This document shows positions 53,096 through 62,814 of a stretch of DNA of 64,000 bases, in pieces. The DNA comes from Mycobacterium sp. Z3061 (GTDB taxonomy: Bacteria > Actinomycetota > Actinomycetes > Mycobacteriales > Mycobacteriaceae): positions 1,488,001 to 1,552,000 of the forward strand of contig NZ_CP134062.1 of assembly GCF_031583025.1 (NCBI RefSeq). Reading direction: 5' to 3'. Within the stretch, counting starts at the first letter, position 1. Each line of letters opens with the position of its first letter. The position numbers and the translations under genes were made by a program. The notes under the pieces were generated by a model. The model did no database searches, was not told the origin of the DNA, and saw only the letters and a program-made list of their open reading frames with translations.

Positions 53096-55723
53096 GTGCA
53101 ATCCGGTCAAATGCGCGAGAGTCCTGCCGTGCCGCCCGCATTGACCGCGAATGAGGTTGCCGCGGCTCCGATTGAAGACGTCCTGCGCCGGCTGGACAGC
53201 TCGGCCGTCGGCCTGTCCGGGGCCGAGGCCGCGGCCCGGCTGTTGCGGTACGGCCCCAACGTAGTGCGCACCCATCGCGTCCGTGCGCTGGCGATCCTGG
53301 CCCGGCAACTGCGCAATGCGGTGCTCATCCTGCTGGCGGTCACCGCGGCCGTGTCGTACTTCCTCGGCGACAGCACGCAGGCCTTGATCATCGGCGTGAT
53401 CCTGCTGGCCAGTACCGGGCTGAGTTTCTTCAACGAATACCGTGCCGAGAACGCCGCTGCGCGCCTGCACGCCGGGGTCCACCACAGCGCCCTGGTCCGC
53501 CGCGACGGTGAGTTCATCACCGTCGACGTCACCGCGCTGGTCCAAGGTGACGTGATCCGGCTCTCGCTGGGCGAGGCCGTCCCGGCCGATGTCCGGCTGA
53601 TCCAGGTCAGCGGCCTGGAATGTGACGAGGGCATCCTGACGGGAGAATCGACCGGCGAGGAGAAGTCGCCGCAGCCGGTTCCGGCCGCTACCGCGTTGGC
53701 CGACCTGACCGACCTGGCCTTCATGGGCACCATCGTGAGCGCCGGCGAGGCCACCGCGGTGGTGTACGCCACCGGCCGCGACGCCGAATTCGGGCGCATC
53801 GCAGCGGGTTTGGACACCCGCCAGCCCGAGACGGAGTTCCAGGTCGGATTGCGCCGGTTCTCCTATCTGCTGCTGCAGGTCGCGATAGCGCTGATGGTGG
53901 TCATCCTGGCCAGCAATCTCCTGCTGCATAAGCCGGTGATCGACTCGGTGCTCTTCTCGCTGGCCATCGCGGTGGGTATCACCCCGCAGCTGCTGCCCGC
54001 CGTGGTCAGCACCAGCCTGGCGACCGGGTCGAGGCAGCTGGCCAAGGCGAAGGTGCTGGTGAAGCGGCTGGTCTGCATCGAGGACCTGGGTGACATCGAC
54101 ATCCTGATCACCGACAAGACCGGGACGCTGACCGAAGGGCGGATCCGGCTGGTCGAGACGATCGACGCGGCCGGCGCGCCCGCCGATGCGGTGTTGCGGC
54201 TGGGGTTGCTGGCCACCGACGTCGACCCGGAATCCGGCGGGGCCAGCGCCAACGCGCTCGATGCCGCGCTGTGGGAGGCGCCGCAGTCGTCGCGGCTGGT
54301 CGCCGGCGTGCGCCGCATCGCGATGTCGCCCTTCGACCATGAGCGCCGGGCGACCTCCGCTCTGGTCGACGGCCTCGACGGCAACCGCCTGCTCATCGTC
54401 AAGGGCGCGCCCGAGCAGGTGCTGAGCCGCTGCCCGGAAACACCGCGGGTGGCGCAGGAAACTTTGGCGACGCTGTTCGCCGCCGGGCGCCGCGTGGTGG
54501 CGGTGGCGACCCGACCCGCCGACGACCTGACGGCGATCACCGCCGACGACGAACACGGGCTGACGCTGGCCGGCTTTCTGGTTTTCGCCGACGAACCCAA
54601 GGCGGCCGCGCGCCAGTCCCTGGCCGCCCTGGCCGGCCTCGGCATCGAACTGAAGATCGCCACCGGCGACAACCCGCGGGTCGCCGAAAAGGTCTGCAAG
54701 GATTTGGGTCTGGCGTCCAAGGGCACCGTCACCGGCGCCGAGCTGGAAGCGCTGGACAACGATGACGGATTCGCCGACGCGGCGCGCCGGCACACCATCT
54801 TCGCCCGCATCTCGCCAGAGCAGAAGGCGCGGTTGATCGCCGCACTGCGGCGCAGCGGACGCTCGGTGGGGTTCCTCGGGGACGGCGTCAACGACGCGCT
54901 GGCTCTGCACGCCGCCGACGTCGGTATCTCCGTGGACAGCGCCACCGACGTCGCGAAGGATGCTGCCGACGTGCTGCTGCTGGAAAAGGACCTGGGGGTG
55001 CTGGCCACCGGGGTGGCGGAGGGACGGCGAATCTTCGCCAACACCATCAAGTACGTGCTGATGGGCACCTCGAGCAACTTCGGCAACATGTTCAGCGCGG
55101 CCGCGGCGTCGGCGCTGCTGCCGTTTCTGCCGATGCTGCCCAGCCAGATCCTGCTCAACAACCTGCTCTACGACAGCTCCCAGCTGCCGATCGCCACCGA
55201 CCGGGTGGACGAAGAGCAACTGCACGCGCCGTCGCACTGGAACGTCGCGTTCATCCGCCGGTTCATGATGATCTTCGGCCCGATCAGTTCGCTGTTCGAT
55301 TTCATGACCTTCGGGTTGATGCTGGGCGTGCTGGACGCCGGCGCTGTCGAGTTCCGCACCGGCTGGTTCGTGGAATCGCTTGCGACGCAGACGCTCATCA
55401 TCTTCGCGATCCGCACCCGCAAGGTCCCCTTCTTTCGCAGCAGACCGAGTGGGCTGCTGACGGCGACCAGCCTGACGGTGGTGGCCGTCGGGGTCGGTCT
55501 GACGGTGTCTCCGCTGGCCTCCCCGCTGGGCTTCACCACACTGCCGTGGCAGTTCTTCGCCGCCCTCGGCGGCTTCGTGGTGGTGTACCTGATACTCGTG
55601 GAACTGGCCAAGGCGATGTTCTACGCCGAACCGATGCGTCTTGCCGATCAACCGCATCGCACCCGGGGACGCGCCCACCGCATCCGGCGCCGCGCGGCGC
55701 GTTTCCACCACCACCGGGTCTAG
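53096..55723 (+). CDS. MgtA-like magnesium-type P-type ATPase
   Basis: 875-residue P3B-type pump. Motifs are the N-terminal LRYGPNVV, LTGES (Glu184), the phosphorylated Asp340 in TDKTGTLTEG, and GDGVNDALAL. The C-terminal helices carry the MgtA/MgtB-like NNLLYDSSQLPIATDRVD and RRFMMIFGPISSLFDFMTFG, so magnesium import is likely. A basic His/Arg tail ends the protein. ATG 53096 or 53111 may be the start. I see no Mg riboswitch in the short leader. It is divergent from the CtpH/I-like pump. Confidence 0.9.
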   Translation: MQSGQMRESPAVPPALTANEVAAAPIEDVLRRLDSSAVGLSGAEAAARLLRYGPNVVRTHRVRALAILARQLRNAVLILLAVTAAVSYFLGDSTQALIIGVILLASTGLSFFNEYRAENAAARLHAGVHHSALVRRDGEFITVDVTALVQGDVIRLSLGEAVPADVRLIQVSGLECDEGILTGESTGEEKSPQPVPAATALADLTDLAFMGTIVSAGEATAVVYATGRDAEFGRIAAGLDTRQPETEFQVGLRRFSYLLLQVAIALMVVILASNLLLHKPVIDSVLFSLAIAVGITPQLLPAVVSTSLATGSRQLAKAKVLVKRLVCIEDLGDIDILITDKTGTLTEGRIRLVETIDAAGAPADAVLRLGLLATDVDPESGGASANALDAALWEAPQSSRLVAGVRRIAMSPFDHERRATSALVDGLDGNRLLIVKGAPEQVLSRCPETPRVAQETLATLFAAGRRVVAVATRPADDLTAITADDEHGLTLAGFLVFADEPKAAARQSLAALAGLGIELKIATGDNPRVAEKVCKDLGLASKGTVTGAELEALDNDDGFADAARRHTIFARISPEQKARLIAALRRSGRSVGFLGDGVNDALALHAADVGISVDSATDVAKDAADVLLLEKDLGVLATGVAEGRRIFANTIKYVLMGTSSNFGNMFSAAAASALLPFLPMLPSQILLNNLLYDSSQLPIATDRVDEEQLHAPSHWNVAFIRRFMMIFGPISSLFDFMTFGLMLGVLDAGAVEFRTGWFVESLATQTLIIFAIRTRKVPFFRSRPSGLLTATSLTVVAVGVGLTVSPLASPLGFTTLPWQFFAALGGFVVVYLILVELAKAMFYAEPMRLADQPHRTRGRAHRIRRRAARFHHHRV

Positions 55724-55768
55724 CGAATTTCCCCGCATGCACCCGTCCCGGTCGATAGTCTGCTCGCG

Positions 55769-56635
55769 ATGGAGCCTGCACTGATCGGCGTTCGGGACGC
55801 CCTGGGGCCGGTGCGGGTGCGCCTGCACGGCGGTCCGGTGCTGGCCGAACTCGTCGGCCGATTCGGTGCCCGGGCCGGTGCGAAGGTGCGATCCGGCGAA
55901 GTGGTGGATGCCGACGGCGGGGTTGTCGATGAGGCCACCGAATTGCCCGCGGGTGCCAGCGTGTATCTCTACCGGGATCTGCCCGACGAGGTGCCGGTGC
56001 CCTTCGACGTCCCGGTGCTGCACCGCGACGACGACGTCGTGGTGATCGACAAGCCGCACTTTCTGGCCACCATGCCGCGGGGGCGCCACGTTGCGCAGAC
56101 CGCGCTGGTGCGGTTGCGGTGCAGCCTCGGCCTGCCCGAGTTGAGTCCGGCGCACCGGCTGGACCGGCTGACCGCGGGTGTGTTGCTGTTCACCACCCGG
56201 CGGGAGCTGCGGGGCAGGTATCAAACACTTTTCGCGCGCGGGCTGGTGCGCAAGACGTACCTGGCGCGGGCCGCAGTCGACCCCGCGCTGGCGCTGCCGC
56301 GGGTGCTGCGCAACCGCATCGTCAAGCGCCGCGGCAACCTGCAGGCGGTCATCGAACCCGGCGAGCCCAATGCCGAGACACTGATCGAACTCCTGTCTCC
56401 CGACGGCCTCTACCGGTTGACACCGCGCACCGGCCGTACCCACCAACTCCGGCTGCAGATGGCCGAGCTGGGCGTGCCGATATACGGAGACCCGTTGTAT
56501 CCCAAGGTGTTACACACAGAAGACGACGACTTCAGCACGCCGCTGCAGTTGTTGGCCCACCGTATCGAGTTCGATGACCCGCTCACCGGGTCGCGCCGCG
56601 AGTTCGTCAGCCGCCGAGAGGAAGTCTGGTTATGA
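55769..56635 (+). CDS. RluA-family pseudouridine synthase
   Basis: 288-residue tRNA/rRNA-uridine isomerase of the RluA group. The catalytic motif is HRLDRLTAGVLLFT, followed by KTYLARAAV and the nucleotide-contact RTGRTHQLRLQMAELG. An N-terminal S4-like segment precedes it. It corresponds to Rv3300c. Its stop overlaps the start of the arylsulfatase gene as ATGA, so both are translated together. The target base is unknown. Confidence 0.92.
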   Translation: MEPALIGVRDALGPVRVRLHGGPVLAELVGRFGARAGAKVRSGEVVDADGGVVDEATELPAGASVYLYRDLPDEVPVPFDVPVLHRDDDVVVIDKPHFLATMPRGRHVAQTALVRLRCSLGLPELSPAHRLDRLTAGVLLFTTRRELRGRYQTLFARGLVRKTYLARAAVDPALALPRVLRNRIVKRRGNLQAVIEPGEPNAETLIELLSPDGLYRLTPRTGRTHQLRLQMAELGVPIYGDPLYPKVLHTEDDDFSTPLQLLAHRIEFDDPLTGSRREFVSRREEVWL

Positions 56636-59535
56636 GTGAAGACAACGCGCTCGTCATCGTTGCCGGGTATCAGGACATCGACACCGCGCGCAGCGACTTC
56701 GAGAACCTGACCGGACGCGCCAATGCCAAGACGCTGCCGTTGCAGGGCGCGGTGCTGGTAGGCAAGGACGCCGAGGGCAATGGGGTGTTGCTGGACACCG
56801 GCAACAAGCTCGGCCGCCGCGGCGCCGCGTGGGGCGCGGGTGCGGGCCTGGCCGTCGGCCTGTTCTCGCCGGCACTGCTGGCCACCGCCGCGTTCGGTGC
56901 CGCGGCCGGTGCGCTGGCGGGCACCTTCGCCCACCACCGGATCACCAGCGGACTGGGCGACAAGATCGGAGAGGCCCTGTCGGCGGGCAGCGCCCTGATC
57001 ATCGCCGTGACGCCGGCGCAGGGCCGGCTTCCGGTGGAACAGACGATGGCCGGATCGCCGATGAAATCGGTTGCCGAGCTCAGTCGTTCGACGCTGCGGT
57101 CACTGGGTTCGGCGCTGGAAGAGGCGATGGGCAAGTTCAATCCCGACCGCACCAAACTGCCCATACCGCAACGCAACTTCGGCGGCACCATCGGGCGCAC
57201 CGTCGCCGAGTCGGTCGGTGACTGGACCATTGTCCCGGGGGCCATGCCGCCGGACAACGCACCCAACGTGCTGATCGTGCTGATCGACGACGCCGGATTC
57301 GGTGGTCCGGACACCTTCGGCGGCGGCATCAGCACCCCGGCGCTGTCCCGGGTGGCCGAAAACGGGTTGGCATACAACCGCTTTCATGTCACGGCGGTGT
57401 GCTCGCCGACCCGTGCTGCGCTGTTGACCGGGCGCAATCACCACCGGGTGGGGTTCGGGTCGGTCTGCGAGTTTCCCGGCCCCTACCCCGGCTATGCCAC
57501 CGTCAAACCCCGCAGTTGCGCCGCGCTGCCCCGGATCCTGCGCGACAACGGTTATGTGACAGGCGCTTTCGGCAAATGGCATCTGACCCCCGACAACGTG
57601 CAGGGTGCGGCCGGCCCGTTCGACAACTGGCCGCTGGGTTGGGGATTCGATCACTTCTGGGGTTTCCCTAGCGGGGCCGCCGGCCAGTACGACCCGATCA
57701 TCACCCAAGACAACACGGTCATCGGCATACCGGAGGCGCCCTCGAGCGACCGGCCGTACTTCTTCCCCGACGACCTCACCGACAAGGCCGTCGAGTGGTT
57801 GCACACCGTGCGTGCCCAGAACGCCACCAAGCCCTGGATGATGTACTACGCGACCGGCGCCACCCACGCGCCGCACCACGTGTTCAAGGAATGGGCGGAC
57901 AAGTACCAGGGTAAGTTCGACGAGGGCTGGGATGTGTACCGGCAGAAGACGTTTGAACGCCAGAAACAACTGGGTATCATCCCGCCCGATGCCGAGCTGA
58001 CCGAGCGGCCGGACCTCTTCCCGGCCTGGGACAGTCTCACCGACAGTCAGCGCAAGCTGTACGCGCGGCAGATGGAGGTGTTCGCCGGGTTCTCGGAGAA
58101 CGCGGACTACAACGTCGGCCGGCTGCTCGATGCCATCGACGAGCTCGGCGAGGCCGACAACACGCTGGTGATCTACATCTGGGGCGACAACGGCGCCAGC
58201 ATGGAAGGCACCAACACCGGCTCCTTCAACGAGATGACGTTCCTCAACGGCCTGGATCTCGACGCCGACCAGCAGTTGGCGCTGATCGAGCAGTACGGCG
58301 GGATCGAGGCGCTCGGCGACGAGTTCACCGCGCCGCACTTCGCCTCGGGTTGGGCGCACGCCAACAACACGCCGTTCCAGTGGGGCAAGCAGATGGCCAG
58401 CCACCTCGGTGGCACCCGCGACCCGATGGTGATCGCCTGGCCGAGCCGCATCCGGCCGGACGGCAAGCTGCGCGGTCAGTTCACGCACTGCATCGACATC
58501 GCCCCAACGGTGTTGGAGGCCATCGGTTTACCGGTGCCGACGAGCGTCGACGGGGTCGAGCAGGAGCCGATGGACGGCACGAGTTTCCTGGAGAGCTTCC
58601 ACGATGCGGCGGCTGCGGAACACCGAACGGTCCAGTACTTCGAGATGTTCGGCAGCCGCGCCATTTACAAGGACGGATGGTGGGCATCGGCCCGGCTGGA
58701 CCGGGCGCCGTGGGATCTTTCGCCGGAAACCATGCAGCGGTTCGCGCCCGGCACCTATGACCCCGACCAGGATGTCTGGGAGCTGTACTACCTGCCCGAC
58801 GATTTCTCGCAGGCCAACAACCTCGTCGCCCAACATCCCGACAAGCTCGCCGAGCTGCAGGAGCTGTGGTGGCAGGAAGCCGAGCGCAACCGGGTGTTGC
58901 CGCTGCTGGGTGGGCTCGCGGTGATGTTCGGTGATCTGCCGCCGCTACCCACCACCACCCGGTTCGCGTTCAAAGGTGACGTCCAGAACATCCAGCGCGG
59001 CATGGTGCCTCGCATCTACGGCCGTTCCTATGCGATCGAGGCGCGGCTGACGGTGCCCGAGGACGCAGAGGGCGTGATCGTCGCCAACGCCGACTTCATG
59101 GGGGGGTTCGCGCTGTGGTTGGACGAGGAGCGCCGGCTGCACCACACCTACTCGTTCCTGGGCGTCGAGACCTACCGGCAGGTGTCCACCGAACCGATCC
59201 CGACCGGGGAGGTCACCGTGCGGATGCTGTTCGACTCGGCTCAGCCCGTCGTCGGCTCGGGTGGCCGCGTCACGTTGTGGGCCGACGACCGTCAGATCGG
59301 CGAAGGTGAACTGCCGCAGACGGTCAGCTTGTCGTTCACGTCATACGCCGGCCTCGACGTCGGCCGCGACAACGGGCTCGTCGTCGACCGCGACTACGAG
59401 GACAAGGCGCCGTATGCGTTCAAGGGCACCGTCAAGGAGGTCGTCTTCGACCTCATGCCGGTCTCACCCGAGAACGAGATCGCGCTGCACGAACACGCCT
59501 CGGTGCAAGCCGTGGGGCGCGGCGCCGCCGGCTAG
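56632..59535 (+). CDS. atsB: arylsulfatase with N-terminal DUF1269-type domain (AtsB)
   Basis: 967-residue protein. The first ~130 residues resemble DUF1269 (SEDNALVIVAGYQDIDTARS and a Gly/Ala-rich helical hairpin AGAGLAVGLFSPALLATAAF). From about 210 it is a type I sulfatase: metal ligands in VLIVLIDDAGFGG (Asp219-Asp220), the formylglycine motif C257-S-P-T-R261, GKWHLTPDN, ATGATHAPHH and IYIWGDNGASMEG. An FGE-type enzyme elsewhere must activate the Cys. A C-terminal beta-rich region follows. It corresponds to Rv3299c. No signal peptide is obvious. Confidence 0.93.
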   Translation: MSEDNALVIVAGYQDIDTARSDFENLTGRANAKTLPLQGAVLVGKDAEGNGVLLDTGNKLGRRGAAWGAGAGLAVGLFSPALLATAAFGAAAGALAGTFAHHRITSGLGDKIGEALSAGSALIIAVTPAQGRLPVEQTMAGSPMKSVAELSRSTLRSLGSALEEAMGKFNPDRTKLPIPQRNFGGTIGRTVAESVGDWTIVPGAMPPDNAPNVLIVLIDDAGFGGPDTFGGGISTPALSRVAENGLAYNRFHVTAVCSPTRAALLTGRNHHRVGFGSVCEFPGPYPGYATVKPRSCAALPRILRDNGYVTGAFGKWHLTPDNVQGAAGPFDNWPLGWGFDHFWGFPSGAAGQYDPIITQDNTVIGIPEAPSSDRPYFFPDDLTDKAVEWLHTVRAQNATKPWMMYYATGATHAPHHVFKEWADKYQGKFDEGWDVYRQKTFERQKQLGIIPPDAELTERPDLFPAWDSLTDSQRKLYARQMEVFAGFSENADYNVGRLLDAIDELGEADNTLVIYIWGDNGASMEGTNTGSFNEMTFLNGLDLDADQQLALIEQYGGIEALGDEFTAPHFASGWAHANNTPFQWGKQMASHLGGTRDPMVIAWPSRIRPDGKLRGQFTHCIDIAPTVLEAIGLPVPTSVDGVEQEPMDGTSFLESFHDAAAAEHRTVQYFEMFGSRAIYKDGWWASARLDRAPWDLSPETMQRFAPGTYDPDQDVWELYYLPDDFSQANNLVAQHPDKLAELQELWWQEAERNRVLPLLGGLAVMFGDLPPLPTTTRFAFKGDVQNIQRGMVPRIYGRSYAIEARLTVPEDAEGVIVANADFMGGFALWLDEERRLHHTYSFLGVETYRQVSTEPIPTGEVTVRMLFDSAQPVVGSGGRVTLWADDRQIGEGELPQTVSLSFTSYAGLDVGRDNGLVVDRDYEDKAPYAFKGTVKEVVFDLMPVSPENEIALHEHASVQAVGRGAAG

Positions 59536-59744
59536 TCTCGCGGACCGAGCAGGTCGGTCATCCCGTTCTCGATGCCGGCGTCGATTTGCTCCTGAACGGA
59601 GGGGCCGCGGTGCAGGAACGAGCTGCTGCCGTCGCAGTCGCAGTTCAGCACGCTGAACAGGCTGGGGTCGGCGCCGACCGGGGTAGCGGTTGCCACCGCG
59701 CTAATCAGCACAATCGCAGCGCCGAAGAACACTTTCTTGATCAA
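59532..59744 (-). CDS. small secreted mycobacterial protein
   Basis: 70-residue protein with a clear signal peptide (IKKVFFGAAIVLISAVATAT, cut near VGA-DP) and a mature part of about 45 residues with a CDC pair (LNCDCDGSSSF) and an amphipathic end (QEQIDAGIENGMTDLL). The start is the TTG at 59744. It overlaps the atsB stop by 4 bp in convergent orientation. Similar short secreted proteins are common in mycobacteria; the function is unknown. Confidence 0.75.
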   Translation of the reverse strand: MIKKVFFGAAIVLISAVATATPVGADPSLFSVLNCDCDGSSSFLHRGPSVQEQIDAGIENGMTDLLGPRD

Positions 59745-59822
59745 TGATCACTCCCGCTGATATTTGTAGCGGAAGTTTAAGGGTTGTCGACGGGCCGCGA
59801 GTTACGCCGCAGTTACGGTTTG

Positions 59823-60158
59823 CTAATTCGTCGCGTGATGGCGTGGGCAGTACGCGGCAATACTCACCCCGACAAAATATCCGGCGTGGTAGCCGTCCAA
59901 GTTGCTGCTGCCCGTCACCTCGTTGGCGACGTCGGACTTGAGCCGGCCGGAGTCGAGTTCGTCGCACACCTGGTGTGCGGCCTGGATGGCGGTCTGCGGT
60001 GACCCGAAGTTGATGCCGTGGGAATTCAGCGCATTGAGAAATTGGCTGTCGACGGCGTCGGCCTGCGCGGTCGGCGCCTGGGAAAACACCGCCATCACGG
60101 CGACGGCAAGGAGTGCGGCTGGTAGGAGGCTACGCAAGCGTGTGTGGCATACGGCCAT
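59823..60158 (-). CDS. secreted DUF732 protein
   Basis: 111-residue exported protein with a signal peptide (LLPAALLAVAVMAVFSQAPT, cleavage near AQA-DA) and a DUF732 domain: SQFLNALNSHGINFGSPQTA, a cysteine in HQVCDELDSG and a second in AAYCPRH. I chose ATG 60158, which has GGGGAGG about eight bases upstream; the longer frame to 60242 lacks one. DUF732 proteins are small helical proteins of unknown role, abundant in mycobacteria. Confidence 0.85.
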   Translation of the reverse strand: MAVCHTRLRSLLPAALLAVAVMAVFSQAPTAQADAVDSQFLNALNSHGINFGSPQTAIQAAHQVCDELDSGRLKSDVANEVTGSSNLDGYHAGYFVGVSIAAYCPRHHATN

Positions 60159-60247
60159 CGCTGGAACCTCCCCGCAGACGAATTGACGTAACACGATGCT
60201 TACATTGTCGATCATCGCATGTAACGAACGGGGATGGGTCAAATCCC

Positions 60248-60265
60248 TTCACCCGTGACGGTGAA
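60248..60265. promoter_or_regulatory. candidate TTCAC-N8-GTGAA operator near pstS
   Basis: TTCACCCGTGACGGTGAA forms an inverted repeat, and a further GTGAAC stands at 60285-60290, 24 bp after the first. It lies 150 bp upstream of pstS, between the divergent DUF732 and pstS genes, so phosphate-responsive control (SenX3-RegX3-like) is possible but not shown. Confidence 0.3.
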
Positions 60266-60416
60266 CGGGCTAGCTGTCCGGTCAGTGAACCGCTCGCAAA
60301 CTGTGGCTGAAATCATCGGATCCGGATGGGTGGGCCCCAGTCGAGGGCAGGCCGGAGCGGTCCGATCTTGTTAGCATTCCGCATGACCGCCGGCCGGTAC
60401 CTGTCAGGGAAATGAA

Positions 60417-61490
60417 TTGAACCTCAATCGATTTGGCGCCGGGTTGACGGCATTGGCCGTCGGTGCGGCGGTGTTGTCGGCGTGTGCGGGCGAGCCCCAT
60501 GCCGGCAGTTGCGGTGGACACCCGACGCTCAAAGCCAGTGGCTCCACTGCCCAGGAGAACGCGATCACCCGCTTTGCCAAGGCTTTCGAGCAGGCCTGCC
60601 CGGGGCATTCGTTGAACTACACCGCCAACGGCTCCGGCGCCGGCATCAGCGAATTCCTGGGCGGCCAAACCGATTTCGCCGGCTCGGATTCGCCGTTGAG
60701 CAAGGACGAATACGCCAGGGCCCAGCAGCGGTGCGGGTCGCCGGTCTGGAACCTGCCGGTGGTGTTCGGCCCGATCGCCATCGCCTACCACCTACGCGGC
60801 GTCCCGTCGTTGAACCTGGACGGACCGACCGCGGCCAAGGTCTTCAACGGCGCCATCACCACCTGGAACGATCCGGCGGTCGCTGCGCTCAACGCGGGCG
60901 TCGCGTTGCCGGCCGAGCCGATCCGGGTGGTCTTCCGCAGCGATCAGTCCGGCACGTCGGAGAACTTCCAGAGGTATCTGGACACGGCCGGCAACGATGC
61001 GTGGGGCAAGGGCGCCGCCAAGGAATTCAACGGCGGCGTGGGGGAGGGCGCGGCGGGCAGCGACGGCGTCGCGGCGGCCGTGGCGAGCGCCGAAGGGTCG
61101 GTCACCTACGTGGAATGGTCGTTCGCTCTGGCCCGTCAGCTGAGCGTGGCCAAGGTCGTCACCTCGGCCGGTCCGGATCCGGTCGGCATCGACACCGCCT
61201 CGGTAGGCAAGACCATCTCGTCCGCCTGGTTCATCCGGCAGGGCAACGACCTCGCCTTCGACACGATTTCGTTCTATCGGCCCAATCAGGCCGGCGCCTA
61301 CCCGATCGTGCTGGCCACCTACGAGATCGTCTGCTCGAAGTACCCCGACGCCCAGGTCGGTGCGGCTGTGAAGGCGTTCCTGGAAAGTGCCACCGGCGCC
61401 GGTCAGACCGGCCTCGCCGACAACGGATACGCGCCCGTGCCCGAGGAGTTCCGGCCGCGCCTGGCGGCCGCGGTCGGCGCCGTCTCGTGA
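60417..61490 (+). CDS. pstS: phosphate-binding lipoprotein PstS
   Basis: 357-residue periplasmic-side lipoprotein that captures phosphate for a Pst ABC importer. The lipobox L20-S-A-C23 is present, and phosphate-site segments are [42 protein letters not shown] and [17 protein letters not shown]. The start is the TTG at 60417 with AGGGA upstream. No pstC, pstA or pstB genes follow in the window, so it is an orphan PstS paralogue here; several are usual in mycobacteria. Confidence 0.93.
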   Translation: MNLNRFGAGLTALAVGAAVLSACAGEPHAGSCGGHPTLKASGSTAQENAITRFAKAFEQACPGHSLNYTANGSGAGISEFLGGQTDFAGSDSPLSKDEYARAQQRCGSPVWNLPVVFGPIAIAYHLRGVPSLNLDGPTAAKVFNGAITTWNDPAVAALNAGVALPAEPIRVVFRSDQSGTSENFQRYLDTAGNDAWGKGAAKEFNGGVGEGAAGSDGVAAAVASAEGSVTYVEWSFALARQLSVAKVVTSAGPDPVGIDTASVGKTISSAWFIRQGNDLAFDTISFYRPNQAGAYPIVLATYEIVCSKYPDAQVGAAVKAFLESATGAGQTGLADNGYAPVPEEFRPRLAAAVGAVS

Positions 61491-61588
61491 CCGATGACGA
61501 GGCCTGACGCGCAATGTTCCTGGGTATTTCCTCTCGAAGACAACGCAATGTTTCGCAAAAATTTACCTGACTTGACATTGTGTATGGC

Positions 61589-62791
61589 ATGGATTTCATC
61601 GGACTGCCGCCCGAGGTCACCTCGGCGCTGATCCACTCGGGGCCCGGAGGGGAACCCCTGCTTGATGCTTCGTATGCGTGGCAACGGCTCGGTTACGACT
61701 TGGAGGAGTCGATTCGCGCCTATTCCCCGGTGCTCGGGGCGGTGGCCGAGGCCTGGAACGGCCCGGCGTCCACAGCCATGATCGAAGCGGTCGGCACCTA
61801 CCTCACCTGGCTGGGCGGTACCGCACAACAGTGTCTGGCACTGGGATCCGCGGCGCAGGCCGCCGCCGGCGCGTTCGGGGTCGTGCAGTCCGCGGTCGTG
61901 CACCCTTCGGTAGTGGCTGCCAACCGTGCCCAGTTGGTGCGTCTACTCGCGACCAACGGGCTGGGCAAGAATGTCGCGGCAATCGCCGAAACCGAGGCGC
62001 AGTACGAACGGATGTGGGTCAGCAACGCCTCGGCCATGTATCGCTACCAGGGGGCCTCGGCGCAGGCCCTGCAGCTGCCGATGTTCACCTCCCCGCCGTC
62101 GATCACCACGCCGGAGGGACCGGCGGCTCAGGCAGAGGCGGTGCAGACGGCGACGGCCCAGGCGACATCGAGCAACGTCTCGACGGCGCTGGCCAATGCC
62201 GCCGCGGCTGTCGCACCGGCGGACGCGGTGCCGCCGCCGGTGTCTCCGGTCGACACGCTGCTGCAGGCGATCGGTGTCACCTTCGACCCCAACCAGGGGT
62301 GGTTCGGCCTGGCCAACACCTACGCCAATCAGTTCGTGTCGTCCGGATTCCCGATCAACATGCTCAGCTACCTGGCGCAGAACACCTCGGCTCAGGCGCT
62401 GCAGTCGGTCGCCCCCGACATCGCCGCAGGCCTCTCGGAGGGCGAGTCGGCCATCGGATCACTCACGAGCGCGACCACGGCGCTGGGTTCGGCCGAACCG
62501 GCGGCCGCGATGGGCGTCGCCGTTTCGATGGGAACCCTGTCCGCCCCGCCGGCCGCCACCGCGGTGCTGACTGGCGCGCACATGCCGGTGCAGCTCGCGT
62601 CGGCGGCGTCGCCGCTGCCCGCCGCGGATGCCGGTTCCGAGTTCCCGATGCTGCCGCCGCTGATGGCGCCGCCCATCACACCCTCGGCGGGAAGCGGCTG
62701 GAAGAAGCGCAAGGAGCCGAAGTACGAGGACCTCGCGATGGGCCTGGAGCTCAAGGGCACCTTCATGACCCGTCCCCCCTCAGCGGGGTGA
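61589..62791 (+). CDS. PPE-family protein
   Basis: 400-residue protein. The N-terminal PPE domain (about 1-175) begins MDFIGLPPEVTSALIHSGPG and contains the WNGPAS turn (usual WxG) and the long helical hairpin (QYERMWVSNASAMYRYQGAS). The C-terminal part is Ala/Pro-rich with a conserved end (KKRKEPKYEDLAMGLELKG then RPPSAG). There is no neighbouring PE gene. ATG 61589 is preferred, though 61580 is possible. Its stop shares GTGA with a GTG at 62788, which may couple lpqC. Confidence 0.9.
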   Translation: MDFIGLPPEVTSALIHSGPGGEPLLDASYAWQRLGYDLEESIRAYSPVLGAVAEAWNGPASTAMIEAVGTYLTWLGGTAQQCLALGSAAQAAAGAFGVVQSAVVHPSVVAANRAQLVRLLATNGLGKNVAAIAETEAQYERMWVSNASAMYRYQGASAQALQLPMFTSPPSITTPEGPAAQAEAVQTATAQATSSNVSTALANAAAAVAPADAVPPPVSPVDTLLQAIGVTFDPNQGWFGLANTYANQFVSSGFPINMLSYLAQNTSAQALQSVAPDIAAGLSEGESAIGSLTSATTALGSAEPAAAMGVAVSMGTLSAPPAATAVLTGAHMPVQLASAASPLPAADAGSEFPMLPPLMAPPITPSAGSGWKKRKEPKYEDLAMGLELKGTFMTRPPSAG

Positions 62792-62814
62792 GCAAAGTCG
62801 GTACGTTTGACGGC

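Noticed and set aside
53090-56446. 1118-aa minus-strand frame over the MgtA-like gene
   Set aside because: Antisense to a P-type ATPase with all catalytic motifs; Gln/Arg/Gly-rich shadow translation.
61572-61577. TTGACA before the PPE gene as a -35 box
   Set aside because: A -10 at the right distance would fall inside the coding start; no suitable hexamer is present.
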